Positions 1 to 9,249 of a stretch of 64,000 nt of DNA are shown piece after piece. Source of the stretch: Thalassotalea profundi. Lineage in GTDB: Bacteria > Pseudomonadota > Gammaproteobacteria > Enterobacterales > Alteromonadaceae. The number at the start of each line of letters is the position of its first letter. Position 1 is the first letter of the stretch. The notes beneath the pieces were generated by a model, which searched no databases, was not told where the DNA came from, and was given only the letters and a program-made list of their open reading frames with translations. The stretch lies in contig NZ_BNAH01000002.1 in the NCBI RefSeq assembly GCF_014653195.1, positions 377-64,376 of the forward strand. The letters run 5' to 3'. The position numbers were made by a program, and so were the translations under genes.

Positions 1-24
1 GCTTCTCAGGTCTCCCTGAAGAAG

Positions 25-60
25 TGGAGCGCATTTTAGAGATTTTTAGCGCCGCGTCAA
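25..60 (-). promoter_or_regulatory. rRNA-operon P1-like promoter pointing out of the window
   Basis: Read on the minus strand, a -35 TTGACG (55-60), a 16-bp spacer and a -10 TAAAAT (33-38) are followed by the GC-rich discriminator GCGCTCC and a likely start near 25. This is the layout of stringently controlled rrn P1 promoters (16-bp spacer, GC discriminator). The transcript would begin with an imperfect hairpin at 2-24. AT-rich DNA at 61-110 could act as an UP element. In E. coli an rRNA operon (rrnG) lies downstream of clpB in the same orientation, so a 16S gene just left of position 1 is inferred, not seen. Confidence 0.65.
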
Positions 61-81
61 CAGTTAATTTAACTTTTTTGT

Positions 82-102
82 ATACATTACATCTGAATGT
101 AT
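82..102. repeat. Inverted repeat upstream of the rrn-like promoter
   Basis: A perfect 7-bp inverted repeat, ATACATT-N7-AATGTAT, lies about 57-77 bp upstream of the inferred rrn P1 start, where Fis-type or other activator sites usually sit. No specific protein can be assigned. Confidence 0.3.
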
Positions 103-142
103 AAAAATAGTACAAAAGATCCATTTTTGCCAACGGATTAAA

Positions 143-167
143 CAAAAAGAGCGCCATTGCGCTCTTT
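143..167 (-). terminator. Intrinsic terminator of pssA
   Basis: A 9-bp perfect stem (AAAGAGCGC / GCGCTCTTT) with a 4-base loop is followed on the minus strand by TTGTTT. It lies 28 bp past the pssA stop codon and separates pssA from the rrn-type promoter. Confidence 0.75.
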
Positions 168-194
168 AAGTGTAATTGAAGTTATATACCATTT

Positions 195-1028
195 TTAGGT
201 TTTATTCTCTTCTTGACCTGTTACATCGGTATCGGTTTCATTTTGTTTTTTTTCTGAAGGAAAATCTGAATCATTATCATCACCAACGACATGCTCTAAT
301 TTTAATTTTTTAACTGAACGAATCGTAGTGAAAGGCCCTGAGCTTGCATATAATACGAAGATTACTGATAACAACTCAGCTGGACTAGCTGCTACAATAA
401 CAAAGACTAATACAATAAGTAGCACGACAATAAAGTTAACCTTGCCTTTCCAGTCTACGTCTTTAAAGCTGTTATATCTAAAATTACTCACCATTAGGAG
501 TCCTGAAACTATCGTTATAACTCCTAACACTAAACCAAAATCTTGGCCATTTAGTTCGTATTCAGTTCCCACCCACACAAGGCTTGCAATTACACCTGCG
601 GCTGCCGGACTTGCTAATCCTTGAAAATATCGTTTGTCAGCAACACCAACCTGTGTATTAAACCTTGCCAATCGTAGTGCAGCTGCTGCAACAAAGACAA
701 ATGCAGCCAACCAACCAAATTTCCCCATTCCGGAAAGCGCCCAATTATAAGCAACTAAACCTGGCGCGATACCAAAAGAAACCATGTCAGCCATACTGTC
801 ATATTCAGCACCAAATTCGCTTTGAGTATTTGTCATACGAGCTACTCGCCCATCTAATCCATCAAAAATCATAGCGACAAATATTGCAATGGCTGCATTA
901 GCAAAATGACCATTCATTGAAGATACAACGGCAAAAAAACCTGAAAACAAGCCAGCCGTTGTTAATAAATTAGGTAATAAATATATCCCTCTTGTTGGGG
1001 AAGTATTATTGTTACTTTTATCTGACAT
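195..1028 (-). CDS. pssA: CDP-diacylglycerol--serine O-phosphatidyltransferase
   Basis: Makes phosphatidylserine from CDP-diacylglycerol and L-serine, the committed step to phosphatidylethanolamine, in the inner membrane. The complete CDP-alcohol phosphotransferase signature D-G-x2-G-x2-A-R-x8-G-x3-D-x3-D is present near residues 56-81 (ATG numbering). Several hydrophobic segments follow, with an acidic, lysine-rich C-terminal tail. This is the multi-membrane-spanning CDP-OH type, not the PLD-like PssA of E. coli. The start is unsure: ATG at 1028 is used here, an in-frame GTG at 1046 adds six residues, and neither has a clear Shine-Dalgarno site. It is monocistronic with its own terminator. 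Confidence 0.9.
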   Translation of the reverse strand: MSDKSNNNTSPTRGIYLLPNLLTTAGLFSGFFAVVSSMNGHFANAAIAIFVAMIFDGLDGRVARMTNTQSEFGAEYDSMADMVSFGIAPGLVAYNWALSGMGKFGWLAAFVFVAAAALRLARFNTQVGVADKRYFQGLASPAAAGVIASLVWVGTEYELNGQDFGLVLGVITIVSGLLMVSNFRYNSFKDVDWKGKVNFIVVLLIVLVFVIVAASPAELLSVIFVLYASSGPFTTIRSVKKLKLEHVVGDDNDSDFPSEKKQNETDTDVTGQEENKT

Positions 1029-1133
1029 AAAGAAATTTTTTAACACACAAATGATTAAACCTAATGATTAATTTAACATAAAAGCATTAACGAAGGCAGA
1101 TATATTTACTAATTCTTAGTAAGTCTTCTTTTT

Positions 1134-1151
1134 AAAAGTTTGTAAACTTTT
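1134..1151. promoter_or_regulatory. 18-bp palindrome in the pssA / DUF4124 divergent spacer
   Basis: AAAAGTTT-GT-AAACTTTT is a perfect inverted repeat with 8-bp arms, lying between two divergently transcribed genes. It could be an operator or a small hairpin. No known regulator motif was matched. Confidence 0.3.
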
Positions 1152-1236
1152 TCCTTAATTGATATAACACAATCTATTAATCCATATTAATAAAGCTTGG
1201 CTTAATGTATTTATCAATCGTCGAATAGGTAGGGAT

Positions 1237-1635
1237 ATGAAAATAAAATGTATAGGTATGTTACTTACTAGTGTTGCATTTTTTAGTTCAGCGACAAATG
1301 TCACCATATATCGTTGGGTAGATAACAACAATGTAGTTCACTTTAGTCAACAACAACCCGAACATGACGATTATACAGAATTATCTATGTCAGCCCCTAC
1401 CCACAGTATTCCCATTGAAAAGGCTAAACCTGTCGCTTCAGTTGAAAATGCATTAGCAATTGAAGGTTCTAAAGATAAATGCGAAGAAGCTAAAGCCAAT
1501 GTTCAAACTTTAAAAACTTACGATAAAATTCAATATAAAGATGAGTCTGGTGAGTTAAAAGTGCTTAATGAAACGCAAAAGCAGCAGCAAATTGAAATTA
1601 ATGAAAAACAAGTGGAAGTTTATTGTCGAGGTTGA
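1237..1635 (+). CDS. Secreted DUF4124-domain protein
   Basis: A 132-residue protein with an N-terminal signal peptide (hydrophobic residues about 5-20) followed by the DUF4124 core, recognisable from YRWVDNNNVVHFSQ near residues 25-38. A short, charged, helical C-terminal part contains two cysteines (Cys82 region and Cys130), which could pair in the periplasm. The family has no firm biochemical role. A good Shine-Dalgarno run (GGTAGGG) precedes the ATG. The gene stands alone, divergent from pssA and convergent with clpB. Confidence 0.75.
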   Translation: MKIKCIGMLLTSVAFFSSATNVTIYRWVDNNNVVHFSQQQPEHDDYTELSMSAPTHSIPIEKAKPVASVENALAIEGSKDKCEEAKANVQTLKTYDKIQYKDESGELKVLNETQKQQQIEINEKQVEVYCRG

Positions 1636-1646
1636 ACTCGACAATA
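1621..1646. terminator. Hairpin spanning the DUF4124 gene stop codon
   Basis: TATTGTCGAG and CTCGACAATA form a perfect 10-bp stem around a 6-base loop that contains the TGA stop (1633-1635). Neither strand has an immediate U-tract, so it may be an RNA 3'-end stabiliser or weak terminator between two convergent genes rather than a full intrinsic terminator. Confidence 0.45.
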
Positions 1647-1660
1647 AACACCTTACCAAA

Positions 1661-4237
1661 TTATTTTTTACTAAAAGTTAACGTTTGATCATTAACGAGT
1701 ACATGGATTGTATCTCCAGCTTTAAACTCTCCGGATAGAATGCACTGCGCTAAAGGATTTTCTATTAGTTGTTGTATTGACCTTTTTAAAGGTCTTGCAC
1801 CAAATAGAGGATCAAATCCCGCGTCAGAAATCAATGTAAGTGCTTCATCAGATACTTCAAATCCAATATCTCTTTCTTCTAAACGTTTAGCTAGTTCATT
1901 TAATTGTATAGAAGCAATAAGTGAGATTTGTTCTTGTAGTAATGGATGAAATACTACTGATTCATCTATTCTATTAATGAATTCGGGCTTGAAGTGTTGA
2001 CTGATTTCAGCCATAACTTGAGTTTTCATTTCTTGATAACGTTCATTATCACCAAATGCTTGAATAATATCTGACCCTATATTAGAAGTCATAATGACAA
2101 CAGTATTTCTAAAATCCACTGTACGGCCTTGTCCATCGGTTAACCGTCCATCATCAAGCACTTGTAATAAAATATTAAAAACATCAGGATGCGCTTTCTC
2201 AATTTCATCGAGTAAAATGACAGAATACGGCTTTCTTCGAACAGCTTCTGTTAAGTATCCACCCTCTTCATAACCAACATAGCCAGGAGGCGCTCCTACA
2301 AGTCGAGCAACCGAGTGTTTTTCCATAAACTCAGACATATCAACGCGGATTAAGGCATCTTCACTGTCAAATAGAAAATGCGCCAAGGCTTTCGTTAATT
2401 CTGTTTTACCTACACCTGTAGGGCCAAGAAATAAGAAAGAGCCTATAGGCTGGTTTGGATCTGCTAAACCAGCCCGAGAACGTCTAATAGCATTAGAAAC
2501 GGAAACAACCGCTTCTGATTGCCCTATAACTCGCTGATGCAAGTTATTTTCCATTGAGAGTAATTTATCACACTCCTCTTCTAACATTTTAGCCACTGGG
2601 ATCCCTGTTGCCCTGCTCAAAACGTCCGCAATTTCAACTTCACTAACTTTATTTCGTAACAAAGTCATTTCTTGCATTTCTGCTTGACTCGCAAGGTCAA
2701 GTTGCTTTTCTAAAGCAGGAATTCGACTGTATTGCAGTTCAGCCATATGATTAAGATCACCTGCTCTTCGAGCTGAATCTAGCTCAATTCTTGCTTGCTC
2801 TAATTCAGACTTTATTGCTTGAGTGCCATGAATAGCAGCTTTCTCTGAAGTCCAAACTTCCTCCAATTCATCATAACGGCTTTCAAAATCAGTTAGTTGT
2901 TCATTGATAAGCGACAAACGTTTAATAGATGAATCATCAGATTCACCCGCTAAAGCTTTCTGCTCTAGTTTTAATTGAACAATTTTACGCTCTAACTTAT
3001 CAAGATCTTCTGGCTTAGAATCCATTTGTAAGCGAATACTTGATGCAGCCTCATCAATTAAATCAATTGCTTTATCAGGTAATTGTCTATCACTAACATA
3101 TCGATGCGATAGCGTAGCAGCCGCTACTATTGCAGGGTCAGTAATATCTACTTTATGATGAAGCTCATAACGTTCTTTTAATCCACGAAGAATGGCAATA
3201 GTATCTTCAACTGAAGGCTCTTCAACTAATACTTTTTGAAAACGACGTTCAAGAGCAGCGTCTTTTTCTATATACTGACGATATTCATCAAGTGTCGTTG
3301 CGCCAACACAATGTAAGTCACCACGAGCAAGTGCTGGCTTTAACATATTCCCAGCATCCATTGCCCCGTCACCTTTACCAGCACCAACCATAGTGTGTAA
3401 TTCATCAATGAATAAAATGACTTGCCCTTCTAGTTTGGACAATTCATTTAATACTGCTTTTAAGCGCTCTTCAAACTCCCCTCTATATTTAGCACCAGCA
3501 ACAAGCGCTCCCATATCTAATGATAATACACGTTTGTTTTTCAATCCTTCTGGTACTTCGTGATCGACAATACGCTGTGCTAACCCTTCAACAATAGCTG
3601 TTTTTCCAACACCTGGTTGCCCAATTAATACAGGATTATTTTTAGTGCGACGTTGAAGAACCTGAATTGTACGCCTGATCTCATCATCTCGACCGATTAC
3701 AGGATCTAATTTACCTTGCTCGGCACGTTCAGTTAAATCTACCGTATATTTATCTAGCGCCTGACGTGACTCTTCGGCATTAGGATCATTAACATTTTCA
3801 CCACCACGAACATGTAAAATTGCGTCTTGTATCCGCTGTTCGCTCGCACCTAATGACTTTAATGTTTGTCCTAGCTGCCCTTTGTCTTCTAGAGCGGCCA
3901 AAATAAAAACTTCCGATGAGATAAACTTATCTCCCAATTTTTGGGCATATTTATCACATAAATTTAACAAACTACCTGAGGCAGCTGACAGTTGTACTTC
4001 TCCACCTGCGCCACTAACTTGAGCCAGATTTGATAGTATATTTTCAACTTGAGAGCGCAACGTAAAAACATCAATCCCCGCGCTTTTTAGTAACGGGAGA
4101 ATACTACCATTACTTTGATTTAATAACGCTAGCATCAAATGTGCAGGTTCAATAAATTGATGGTCTTTACCTAATGCTATAGATTGTGCATCAGATATTG
4201 CTACTTGAAATGATTGGGTAAAACGATCTAAACGCAT
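1661..4237 (-). CDS. clpB: ATP-dependent disaggregase ClpB
   Basis: Hexameric AAA+ chaperone that pulls proteins out of aggregates together with DnaK/DnaJ/GrpE in the cytoplasm. At 858 residues it is essentially the E. coli length (857). Order: Clp N-domain (1-145), first AAA+ with Walker A GQPGVGKT (206-213) and Walker B ending in Glu279, coiled-coil middle domain (about 405-525), second AAA+ with GPTGVGKT (about 605-612), and the C-terminal D2-small domain. The ATG follows TAGGAG. The upstream region has a sigma32-like promoter, and pgeF lies upstream on the same strand. Confidence 0.98.
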   Translation of the reverse strand: MRLDRFTQSFQVAISDAQSIALGKDHQFIEPAHLMLALLNQSNGSILPLLKSAGIDVFTLRSQVENILSNLAQVSGAGGEVQLSAASGSLLNLCDKYAQKLGDKFISSEVFILAALEDKGQLGQTLKSLGASEQRIQDAILHVRGGENVNDPNAEESRQALDKYTVDLTERAEQGKLDPVIGRDDEIRRTIQVLQRRTKNNPVLIGQPGVGKTAIVEGLAQRIVDHEVPEGLKNKRVLSLDMGALVAGAKYRGEFEERLKAVLNELSKLEGQVILFIDELHTMVGAGKGDGAMDAGNMLKPALARGDLHCVGATTLDEYRQYIEKDAALERRFQKVLVEEPSVEDTIAILRGLKERYELHHKVDITDPAIVAAATLSHRYVSDRQLPDKAIDLIDEAASSIRLQMDSKPEDLDKLERKIVQLKLEQKALAGESDDSSIKRLSLINEQLTDFESRYDELEEVWTSEKAAIHGTQAIKSELEQARIELDSARRAGDLNHMAELQYSRIPALEKQLDLASQAEMQEMTLLRNKVSEVEIADVLSRATGIPVAKMLEEECDKLLSMENNLHQRVIGQSEAVVSVSNAIRRSRAGLADPNQPIGSFLFLGPTGVGKTELTKALAHFLFDSEDALIRVDMSEFMEKHSVARLVGAPPGYVGYEEGGYLTEAVRRKPYSVILLDEIEKAHPDVFNILLQVLDDGRLTDGQGRTVDFRNTVVIMTSNIGSDIIQAFGDNERYQEMKTQVMAEISQHFKPEFINRIDESVVFHPLLQEQISLIASIQLNELAKRLEERDIGFEVSDEALTLISDAGFDPLFGARPLKRSIQQLIENPLAQCILSGEFKAGDTIHVLVNDQTLTFSKK

Positions 4238-4298
4238 AGTTAACTCCTAAAGTCATACTCGTCTACAGTTTTGCAGACATACTCACCCTTTAATTAAT

Positions 4299-4325
4299 AA
4301 ATGGGGTTATGTGGATAACTTTCAA
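4299..4325 (-). promoter_or_regulatory. Sigma32 (heat-shock) promoter of clpB
   Basis: On the minus strand TTGAAA (4320-4325), a 13-bp spacer and CCCCATTT (4299-4306) match the RpoH consensus (CTTGAAA / CCCCATNT) closely. It sits about 60 bp before the clpB ATG. ClpB is a classic RpoH-regulon member, which supports the call. Confidence 0.75.
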
Positions 4326-4332
4326 TGCTTTT

Positions 4333-4338
4333 ATTATA
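4333..4338 (-). promoter_or_regulatory. Possible sigma70 -10 box upstream of clpB
   Basis: A perfect TATAAT on the minus strand lies between the FNR-like palindrome and the heat-shock promoter. No good -35 is present at 16-18 bp, because the palindrome occupies that region, so this is a weak or regulator-dependent promoter at best. Confidence 0.3.
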
Positions 4339-4343
4339 GTAAC

Positions 4344-4357
4344 TTGATCTAAATCAA
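4344..4357. promoter_or_regulatory. FNR-type box (TTGAT-N4-ATCAA)
   Basis: TTGATCTAAATCAA matches the FNR consensus half-sites exactly, and the arms extend to AACTTGAT / ATCAAGTT. It lies in the pgeF-clpB spacer, about 58 bp upstream of the inferred heat-shock start and over the -35 region of the TATAAT at 4333-4338. Anaerobic control of clpB is an inference. The palindrome could also simply fold at the end of the pgeF transcript. Confidence 0.5.
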
Positions 4358-4376
4358 GTTCTAATATCGGCATTTA

Positions 4377-5141
4377 TTAACTTTTAATGCAAATTACTGA
4401 CGCCATTCTCCCAGTAATATTGTTACGACGATATGAATAATATTTATCCTGGTTTGCATAAGTACATTGCTGACTGTCAATAACAATGGTAACACCAGAT
4501 AATTCTAATAAATATTTAGCTATGCCCGATAAATTTGCTTGATATTTAGCGACTTTATTTTTAGCAAAAAATAAAGTTAATTGAGGGTGAAGTTTTATAA
4601 AAGCCTGCCTAACATCTTCTCCAACTTCAAAATATTGCTGACTAATACAAGGTCCTAGCCAAGCAATAACTTCTTCTGGCTTACATATCATTTTATTTAA
4701 TGTTGCACCAATAATATTACTCACTATTGAACGCCAACCACAATGAAGTGCAGCAACTTCATCGCCATTTTTATTAGACAATAAAATAGGTAAACAATCT
4801 GCAGTCATTATTGCCAAAGCTATATTAGGGGTACGTGTAATAATTGCATCTGCTGATGGGTATGGAAAAATTACATTCTCTATATTAAGAACATCGTTAC
4901 CATGTACTTGTTCAAGCCACTGTACTTCGCAGCCTTTAGGAAGAAAGCGCTGTAAATAATGACGGTTAGCCAATACGGTACTTTCGTCATCTCCCACATG
5001 AAGACCTAAATTAAAGCGACCGAAATTAGAGGAAATACTTGCTGTCTGACATGTCCCCGATTGCGTTGATTGAAGCGCCTGTACATTATTGACAAACAGT
5101 TCAATATTTTCAACGGGTTGCTCAGTAGTTATCTTCACCAT
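4377..5141 (-). CDS. pgeF: Peptidoglycan editing factor PgeF (multicopper polyphenol oxidase / laccase-domain family, YfiH)
   Basis: A 254-residue member of the YfiH/DUF152 family. The family's zinc and active-site residues are visible: His in VHGND, Cys in TADCLPI and His in LHCGWRS, followed by WLGPC. In E. coli PgeF prevents L-serine incorporation into muropeptide stems, while homologues show purine nucleoside phosphorylase or adenosine deaminase activity. The start overlaps the 3' end of rluD by 20 bp, so the two are translationally coupled, as in E. coli. Confidence 0.92.
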   Translation of the reverse strand: MVKITTEQPVENIELFVNNVQALQSTQSGTCQTASISSNFGRFNLGLHVGDDESTVLANRHYLQRFLPKGCEVQWLEQVHGNDVLNIENVIFPYPSADAIITRTPNIALAIMTADCLPILLSNKNGDEVAALHCGWRSIVSNIIGATLNKMICKPEEVIAWLGPCISQQYFEVGEDVRQAFIKLHPQLTLFFAKNKVAKYQANLSGIAKYLLELSGVTIVIDSQQCTYANQDKYYSYRRNNITGRMASVICIKS

Positions 5142-6096
5142 TTAGCTTAGTATCTTCTCTTAAAGTATTAGTCAAATTTACCATATCTTTCGGAATTTCT
5201 GCATGCCATGTCATTTCTTCACCTGTAATAGGGTGAAATAGCGATAACATTGCAGCATGTAATGCTTGACGTTTAAAGTCTTTTAACACTTCTCGTAACT
5301 CTGGTGTTGCATTTCGAGGAGGCCTTGGACGTCCACCATATACAGGATCACCAACAAGTGGGTGAGTAATATGCGCCATATGAACACGAATTTGATGAGT
5401 TCGGCCAGTTTCTAAGCGTAATCGTAAACGAGTATGTAAACGAAACTTTTCCATAACACGATAATGAGTTACTGACGGGCGTCCCATCATTGTAACCGCC
5501 ATATGGGTGCGCTTAGTTGAATGGCGTCCTATCGGTTCATCAACAACACCACCAGCAGTCATAACACCACAAGCGATAGCCTCATATTCTCGGGTAATTT
5601 CTCGTGCTTGCAATGACTCAACTAAGTTAGTTTGTGCAGCAATTGTTTTTGCAACAACCATTAACCCCGTTGTATCTTTATCTAGTCGATGCACAATACC
5701 TGCTCTGGGCACTACATCAACTTGCGGACAATGATGTAGTAAAGCATTTAATATTGTTCCATCAGGATTTCCGGCACCAGGATGTACAACAAGCCCTGCC
5801 GGCTTATTAATAACCAAAATATCATCATCTTCGTAAACAATATTTAATGAGATGTTTTGGGGAATAAAACGGACTTCAGCTTCAATTTCGCTATTAATTT
5901 CTATTTGTTCACCGCCGTACATTTTTTCTCTAGGTACAGTTAGAACATTACCATTAACTGACACATTGCCAGCGAGTATCCATTCTTTTAAACGAGAACG
6001 TGAATAATCAGGGAACATTTCAGCCAAAGTCTGGTCGAAACGCTTACCTAAGCATGAATCTGGAACTATTTCTTGGTGTTGAATTTTCTCAGCCAT
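5122..6096 (-). CDS. rluD: 23S rRNA pseudouridine(1911/1915/1917) synthase
   Basis: Modifies helix 69 of 23S rRNA, needed for normal ribosome assembly and termination. A 324-residue protein with an N-terminal S4 RNA-binding domain (about 18-75) and the RluA-type catalytic domain carrying HRLDKDT with catalytic Asp139, the same number as in E. coli RluD. Also seen are NKPAG and the C-terminal RTHQIRVH motif. It faces away from bamD across about 150 bp and runs into pgeF. Confidence 0.96.
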   Translation of the reverse strand: MAEKIQHQEIVPDSCLGKRFDQTLAEMFPDYSRSRLKEWILAGNVSVNGNVLTVPREKMYGGEQIEINSEIEAEVRFIPQNISLNIVYEDDDILVINKPAGLVVHPGAGNPDGTILNALLHHCPQVDVVPRAGIVHRLDKDTTGLMVVAKTIAAQTNLVESLQAREITREYEAIACGVMTAGGVVDEPIGRHSTKRTHMAVTMMGRPSVTHYRVMEKFRLHTRLRLRLETGRTHQIRVHMAHITHPLVGDPVYGGRPRPPRNATPELREVLKDFKRQALHAAMLSLFHPITGEEMTWHAEIPKDMVNLTNTLREDTKLNGEDNY

Positions 6097-6248
6097 TAAA
6101 ATCTCTGTGAATTAGCACTGTGCAAGGTTTGATTGCTAGGTTAGAATGCAAAACTTATTTTACCCTTTTGCTCATTCAATTACATTAAGTAAATATGATC
6201 AGCAGTAGTTTAATTTTAATTAAAAACAGAGTAGTGATAATTAAGTCT

Positions 6249-7013
6249 ATGGAAAAATTGACATTTAGAACCCTATTTATAGTATTTTTACTAGCAATAG
6301 CAGGCTGTTCATCTTCTAGCGATAATGAAGTGGACAAGGTGCCAGACAAGTCAGCTCAAGCATTATTTACCGACGCGCGCGAAGCATTGGACAATGGCTT
6401 ATTTCAAAAGGCTATTCAAATTTTATCTGCAATCGACTCACGATTTCCATATGGGCCTATTAGTCACCAGGTACAATTAGATTTAATCTATGCATATTAT
6501 AAGAGTGGTGATGCCGCTCAAGGAATTGCACTAACAGATAGGTTTCTTCGGTTAAACCCCGCACATGTAAACGTTGATTATGTATATTACATGCGTGCAT
6601 TGATAAATTTATCGACTGAAAGTAACTTATTTCAAGATCTGGCTGGAATTGATCGCTCAGATCGTGACCCTAGCGCCTCTAGAGAAGCCTTTAAAGATTT
6701 AAAAACGATAGTTACAAATTACCCACAAAGTAAATATGCTGCCGATTCAAGAAAACGAATGATAGCAATCAAGTCTCGTTTAGCTGAGTATGAACTTAGC
6801 GTTGCTCGCTTTTATATAGAAAGAGAGTCATATGCGTCTGCAGCGAATCGAGGTCGTTATATAGTTGAAGTCTACTCACAAACAAGTCAAGTTGAAGAAG
6901 CCTTAGAAATAATGATTGAATGTTACGAAAAAATGGGGTTAACAGATCTTCGTAATAATGCAATGCAAGTATTAGCAGCGAATTACCCTGACAATGATAA
7001 AGTTGCTAACTAG
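6249..7013 (+). CDS. bamD: Outer membrane assembly lipoprotein BamD
   Basis: Essential lipoprotein of the BAM complex that inserts beta-barrel proteins into the outer membrane. The start was moved to the ATG at 6249 because it gives a proper lipoprotein signal peptide ending LAIAGC with lipidated Cys20. An in-frame ATG at 6195 would add 18 residues ahead of the signal. The 254-residue product has the five-TPR fold of the family (ALFTDAREALDNGLFQKAI; SRFPYGP; KYAADSRKRM). Divergent from rluD, as in E. coli. Confidence 0.95.
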   Translation: MEKLTFRTLFIVFLLAIAGCSSSSDNEVDKVPDKSAQALFTDAREALDNGLFQKAIQILSAIDSRFPYGPISHQVQLDLIYAYYKSGDAAQGIALTDRFLRLNPAHVNVDYVYYMRALINLSTESNLFQDLAGIDRSDRDPSASREAFKDLKTIVTNYPQSKYAADSRKRMIAIKSRLAEYELSVARFYIERESYASAANRGRYIVEVYSQTSQVEEALEIMIECYEKMGLTDLRNNAMQVLAANYPDNDKVAN

Positions 7014-7031
7014 TTAACGATAAGTTGAATA

Positions 7032-7058
7032 AAAAAGGATGCAAATAGCATCCTTTTT
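7032..7058. terminator. Bidirectional terminator between bamD and glnB
   Basis: An 11-bp perfect stem, AAAAAGGATGC / GCATCCTTTTT, with a 5-base loop. The T-run reads out on both strands, serving the convergent bamD and glnB genes. Confidence 0.85.
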
Positions 7059-7074
7059 AATGGATTATATAACT

Positions 7075-7626
<552 letters not shown>

Positions 7627-7658
7627 GTTAATGTCTAAAGTAAAATTCGAGGAAGTTC

Positions 7659-8489
7659 ATGGATCCGCATAGCATTATCAAAGAAATGCAAGTATTACCG
7701 AAAATAAATACTGAGTTTGAAATAAACCGTCGCATTAGCTTTATCAAAAGTACATTAGTTAATTCTGGATTAAAAAACTTAGTATTAGGAATTAGTGGCG
7801 GAGTTGACTCTACAACCTGTGGGCGATTAGCACAATTAGCCGTAGATGAATTAAATAAAGAGCACCAAGATAACTTTCAATTTATCGCTGTACGACTACC
7901 ATATGATATACAAGCAGATGAAGACGACGCTCAATTAGCATTATCATTTATTAAACCCACACATAGTATAAGTACAAATATCGAACATGGGGCGAACGGC
8001 ATACATAACGAGGTTATAAATGCTTTAAGTGGTGCTGAAATACTTAATGCGAATGCAGCTGAAATTGACTTTTCAAAAGGCAACGTAAAAGCAAGAACGC
8101 GTATGGTAATGCAATATCATATTGCTGGTATCCTTGGTGCACTAGTATTAGGCACAGATCATTCTGCAGAAAACGTCACTGGTTTTTTTACTAAATGGGG
8201 AGATGGTGCTTGTGATCTTGCTCCTTTATTTGGCTTGTCAAAACGTCAAGTTCGTCAACTTGCTAAAAAGTTAGGTGCTCCTCACTTACTTATTGATAAA
8301 GCGCCAACAGCTGATTTAGAAGAATTATCACCAAGTAAAAAAGATGAAGACGCACTTGGTATCACTTATGATCAACTAGATGACTTTTTGGAGGGAAAAC
8401 CGGTCAGCAAAGAAATAGAGAAGCATATTGTAAATATTTATTTAAAAACTCAGCACAAGCGTGCACCGATCCCTACGCTATATGATTAA
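7659..8489 (+). CDS. nadE: Ammonia-dependent NAD(+) synthetase
   Basis: Amidates nicotinic acid adenine dinucleotide to NAD+ with ammonia and ATP, the last step of NAD synthesis in the cytoplasm. At 276 residues it is the short NH3-dependent form without a glutaminase domain (E. coli 275). The PP-loop pyrophosphatase motif SGGVDS is at 46-51, and the family segments GTDHSAEN and KAPTADLEE are present. The ATG follows GAGGAAG. It is separate from nadD, which lies in the leuS operon at the other end of the window. Confidence 0.96.
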   Translation: MDPHSIIKEMQVLPKINTEFEINRRISFIKSTLVNSGLKNLVLGISGGVDSTTCGRLAQLAVDELNKEHQDNFQFIAVRLPYDIQADEDDAQLALSFIKPTHSISTNIEHGANGIHNEVINALSGAEILNANAAEIDFSKGNVKARTRMVMQYHIAGILGALVLGTDHSAENVTGFFTKWGDGACDLAPLFGLSKRQVRQLAKKLGAPHLLIDKAPTADLEELSPSKKDEDALGITYDQLDDFLEGKPVSKEIEKHIVNIYLKTQHKRAPIPTLYD

Positions 8490-8507
8490 GTAAACTTCGA
8501 TATGAAA

Positions 8508-8535
8508 AGTGCCGATTTAAAAATAAATTGGCACT
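8508..8535 (+). terminator. Weak hairpin after nadE
   Basis: AGTGCC...GGCACT with an inner ATTTA/TAAAT pairing forms an interrupted stem 18 bp after the nadE stop. It lacks a proper T-run, so only a weak terminator or 3'-end hairpin is supported. Confidence 0.35.
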
Positions 8536-8597
8536 AATAAAAATAGTGTTCTATAACTTTATTTAGATTTAATTAACCTCATGGAAAGAGGTGAACT

Positions 8598-9155
8598 ATG
8601 AAAAGTAATGGATTTACTTTAATTGAAACATTAATTGCAACGGCTATTTTAATCATACTTACTGCTGTAGGTATTCCTTCAATGATTGATCTATTGATTA
8701 AAATGCGTGTTGATAATGAAATTAATCATATAAATCGCTTACTTATCCTAACAAGGAATACAGCGTTAAATACCAGCCAAACCGTCACTTTATGTCCTCT
8801 TAAAGGTAATATTTGTGAAAATAACTGGCAACTCCCCCTCACCGTCTTTACTGATGCAAATAACAATAAAGTGTATGAACCTCTGCTACAAGAAAAACTA
8901 ATTCAATATAAAAAGGCGATAGTCGAAGGAGATAAGCTACAGTATGGTAACACCAGAAAAGGGCTAACTTATGCACCTGATGGGTACTTAAAAGGCTGGG
9001 GCCAAAATGCTACGTTTAGTTATTGCCCTAAAGGTCATTTAAAAAAATCAAGGGCTGTGACAGTCGCGGTTTCAGGTAGAACATACAAATCTGAATTTAA
9101 TCAGAAGAAAGGCCATGATGTTACACGCTCAGGAAAAGCAATTAAATGCAACTAA
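8598..9155 (+). CDS. GspH/FimT-type pseudopilin
   Basis: 185-residue minor pilin. The class III prepilin site is near-perfect (MKSNG|FTLIE, Glu at mature +5) and is followed by a long hydrophobic helix. The C-terminal GspH/FimU domain carries paired cysteines (CPLKGNIC, SYCPKG). Minor pilins of this type prime type IV pilus assembly at the inner membrane. AGAGGTG precedes the ATG. Its neighbour at 9250 is a clear paralogue. The pair stands opposite the pilV-pilE cluster, whereas fimT/fimU are usually co-linear with pilV. Confidence 0.88.
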   Translation: MKSNGFTLIETLIATAILIILTAVGIPSMIDLLIKMRVDNEINHINRLLILTRNTALNTSQTVTLCPLKGNICENNWQLPLTVFTDANNNKVYEPLLQEKLIQYKKAIVEGDKLQYGNTRKGLTYAPDGYLKGWGQNATFSYCPKGHLKKSRAVTVAVSGRTYKSEFNQKKGHDVTRSGKAIKCN

Positions 9156-9249
9156 CCATATCAGACAGTATGAATTAAATTATTCTAGCAGCGCATACTA
9201 ATAAATGTTATAAATATTGAACGAATGTCATAGGCCACATGTTTTTCTT

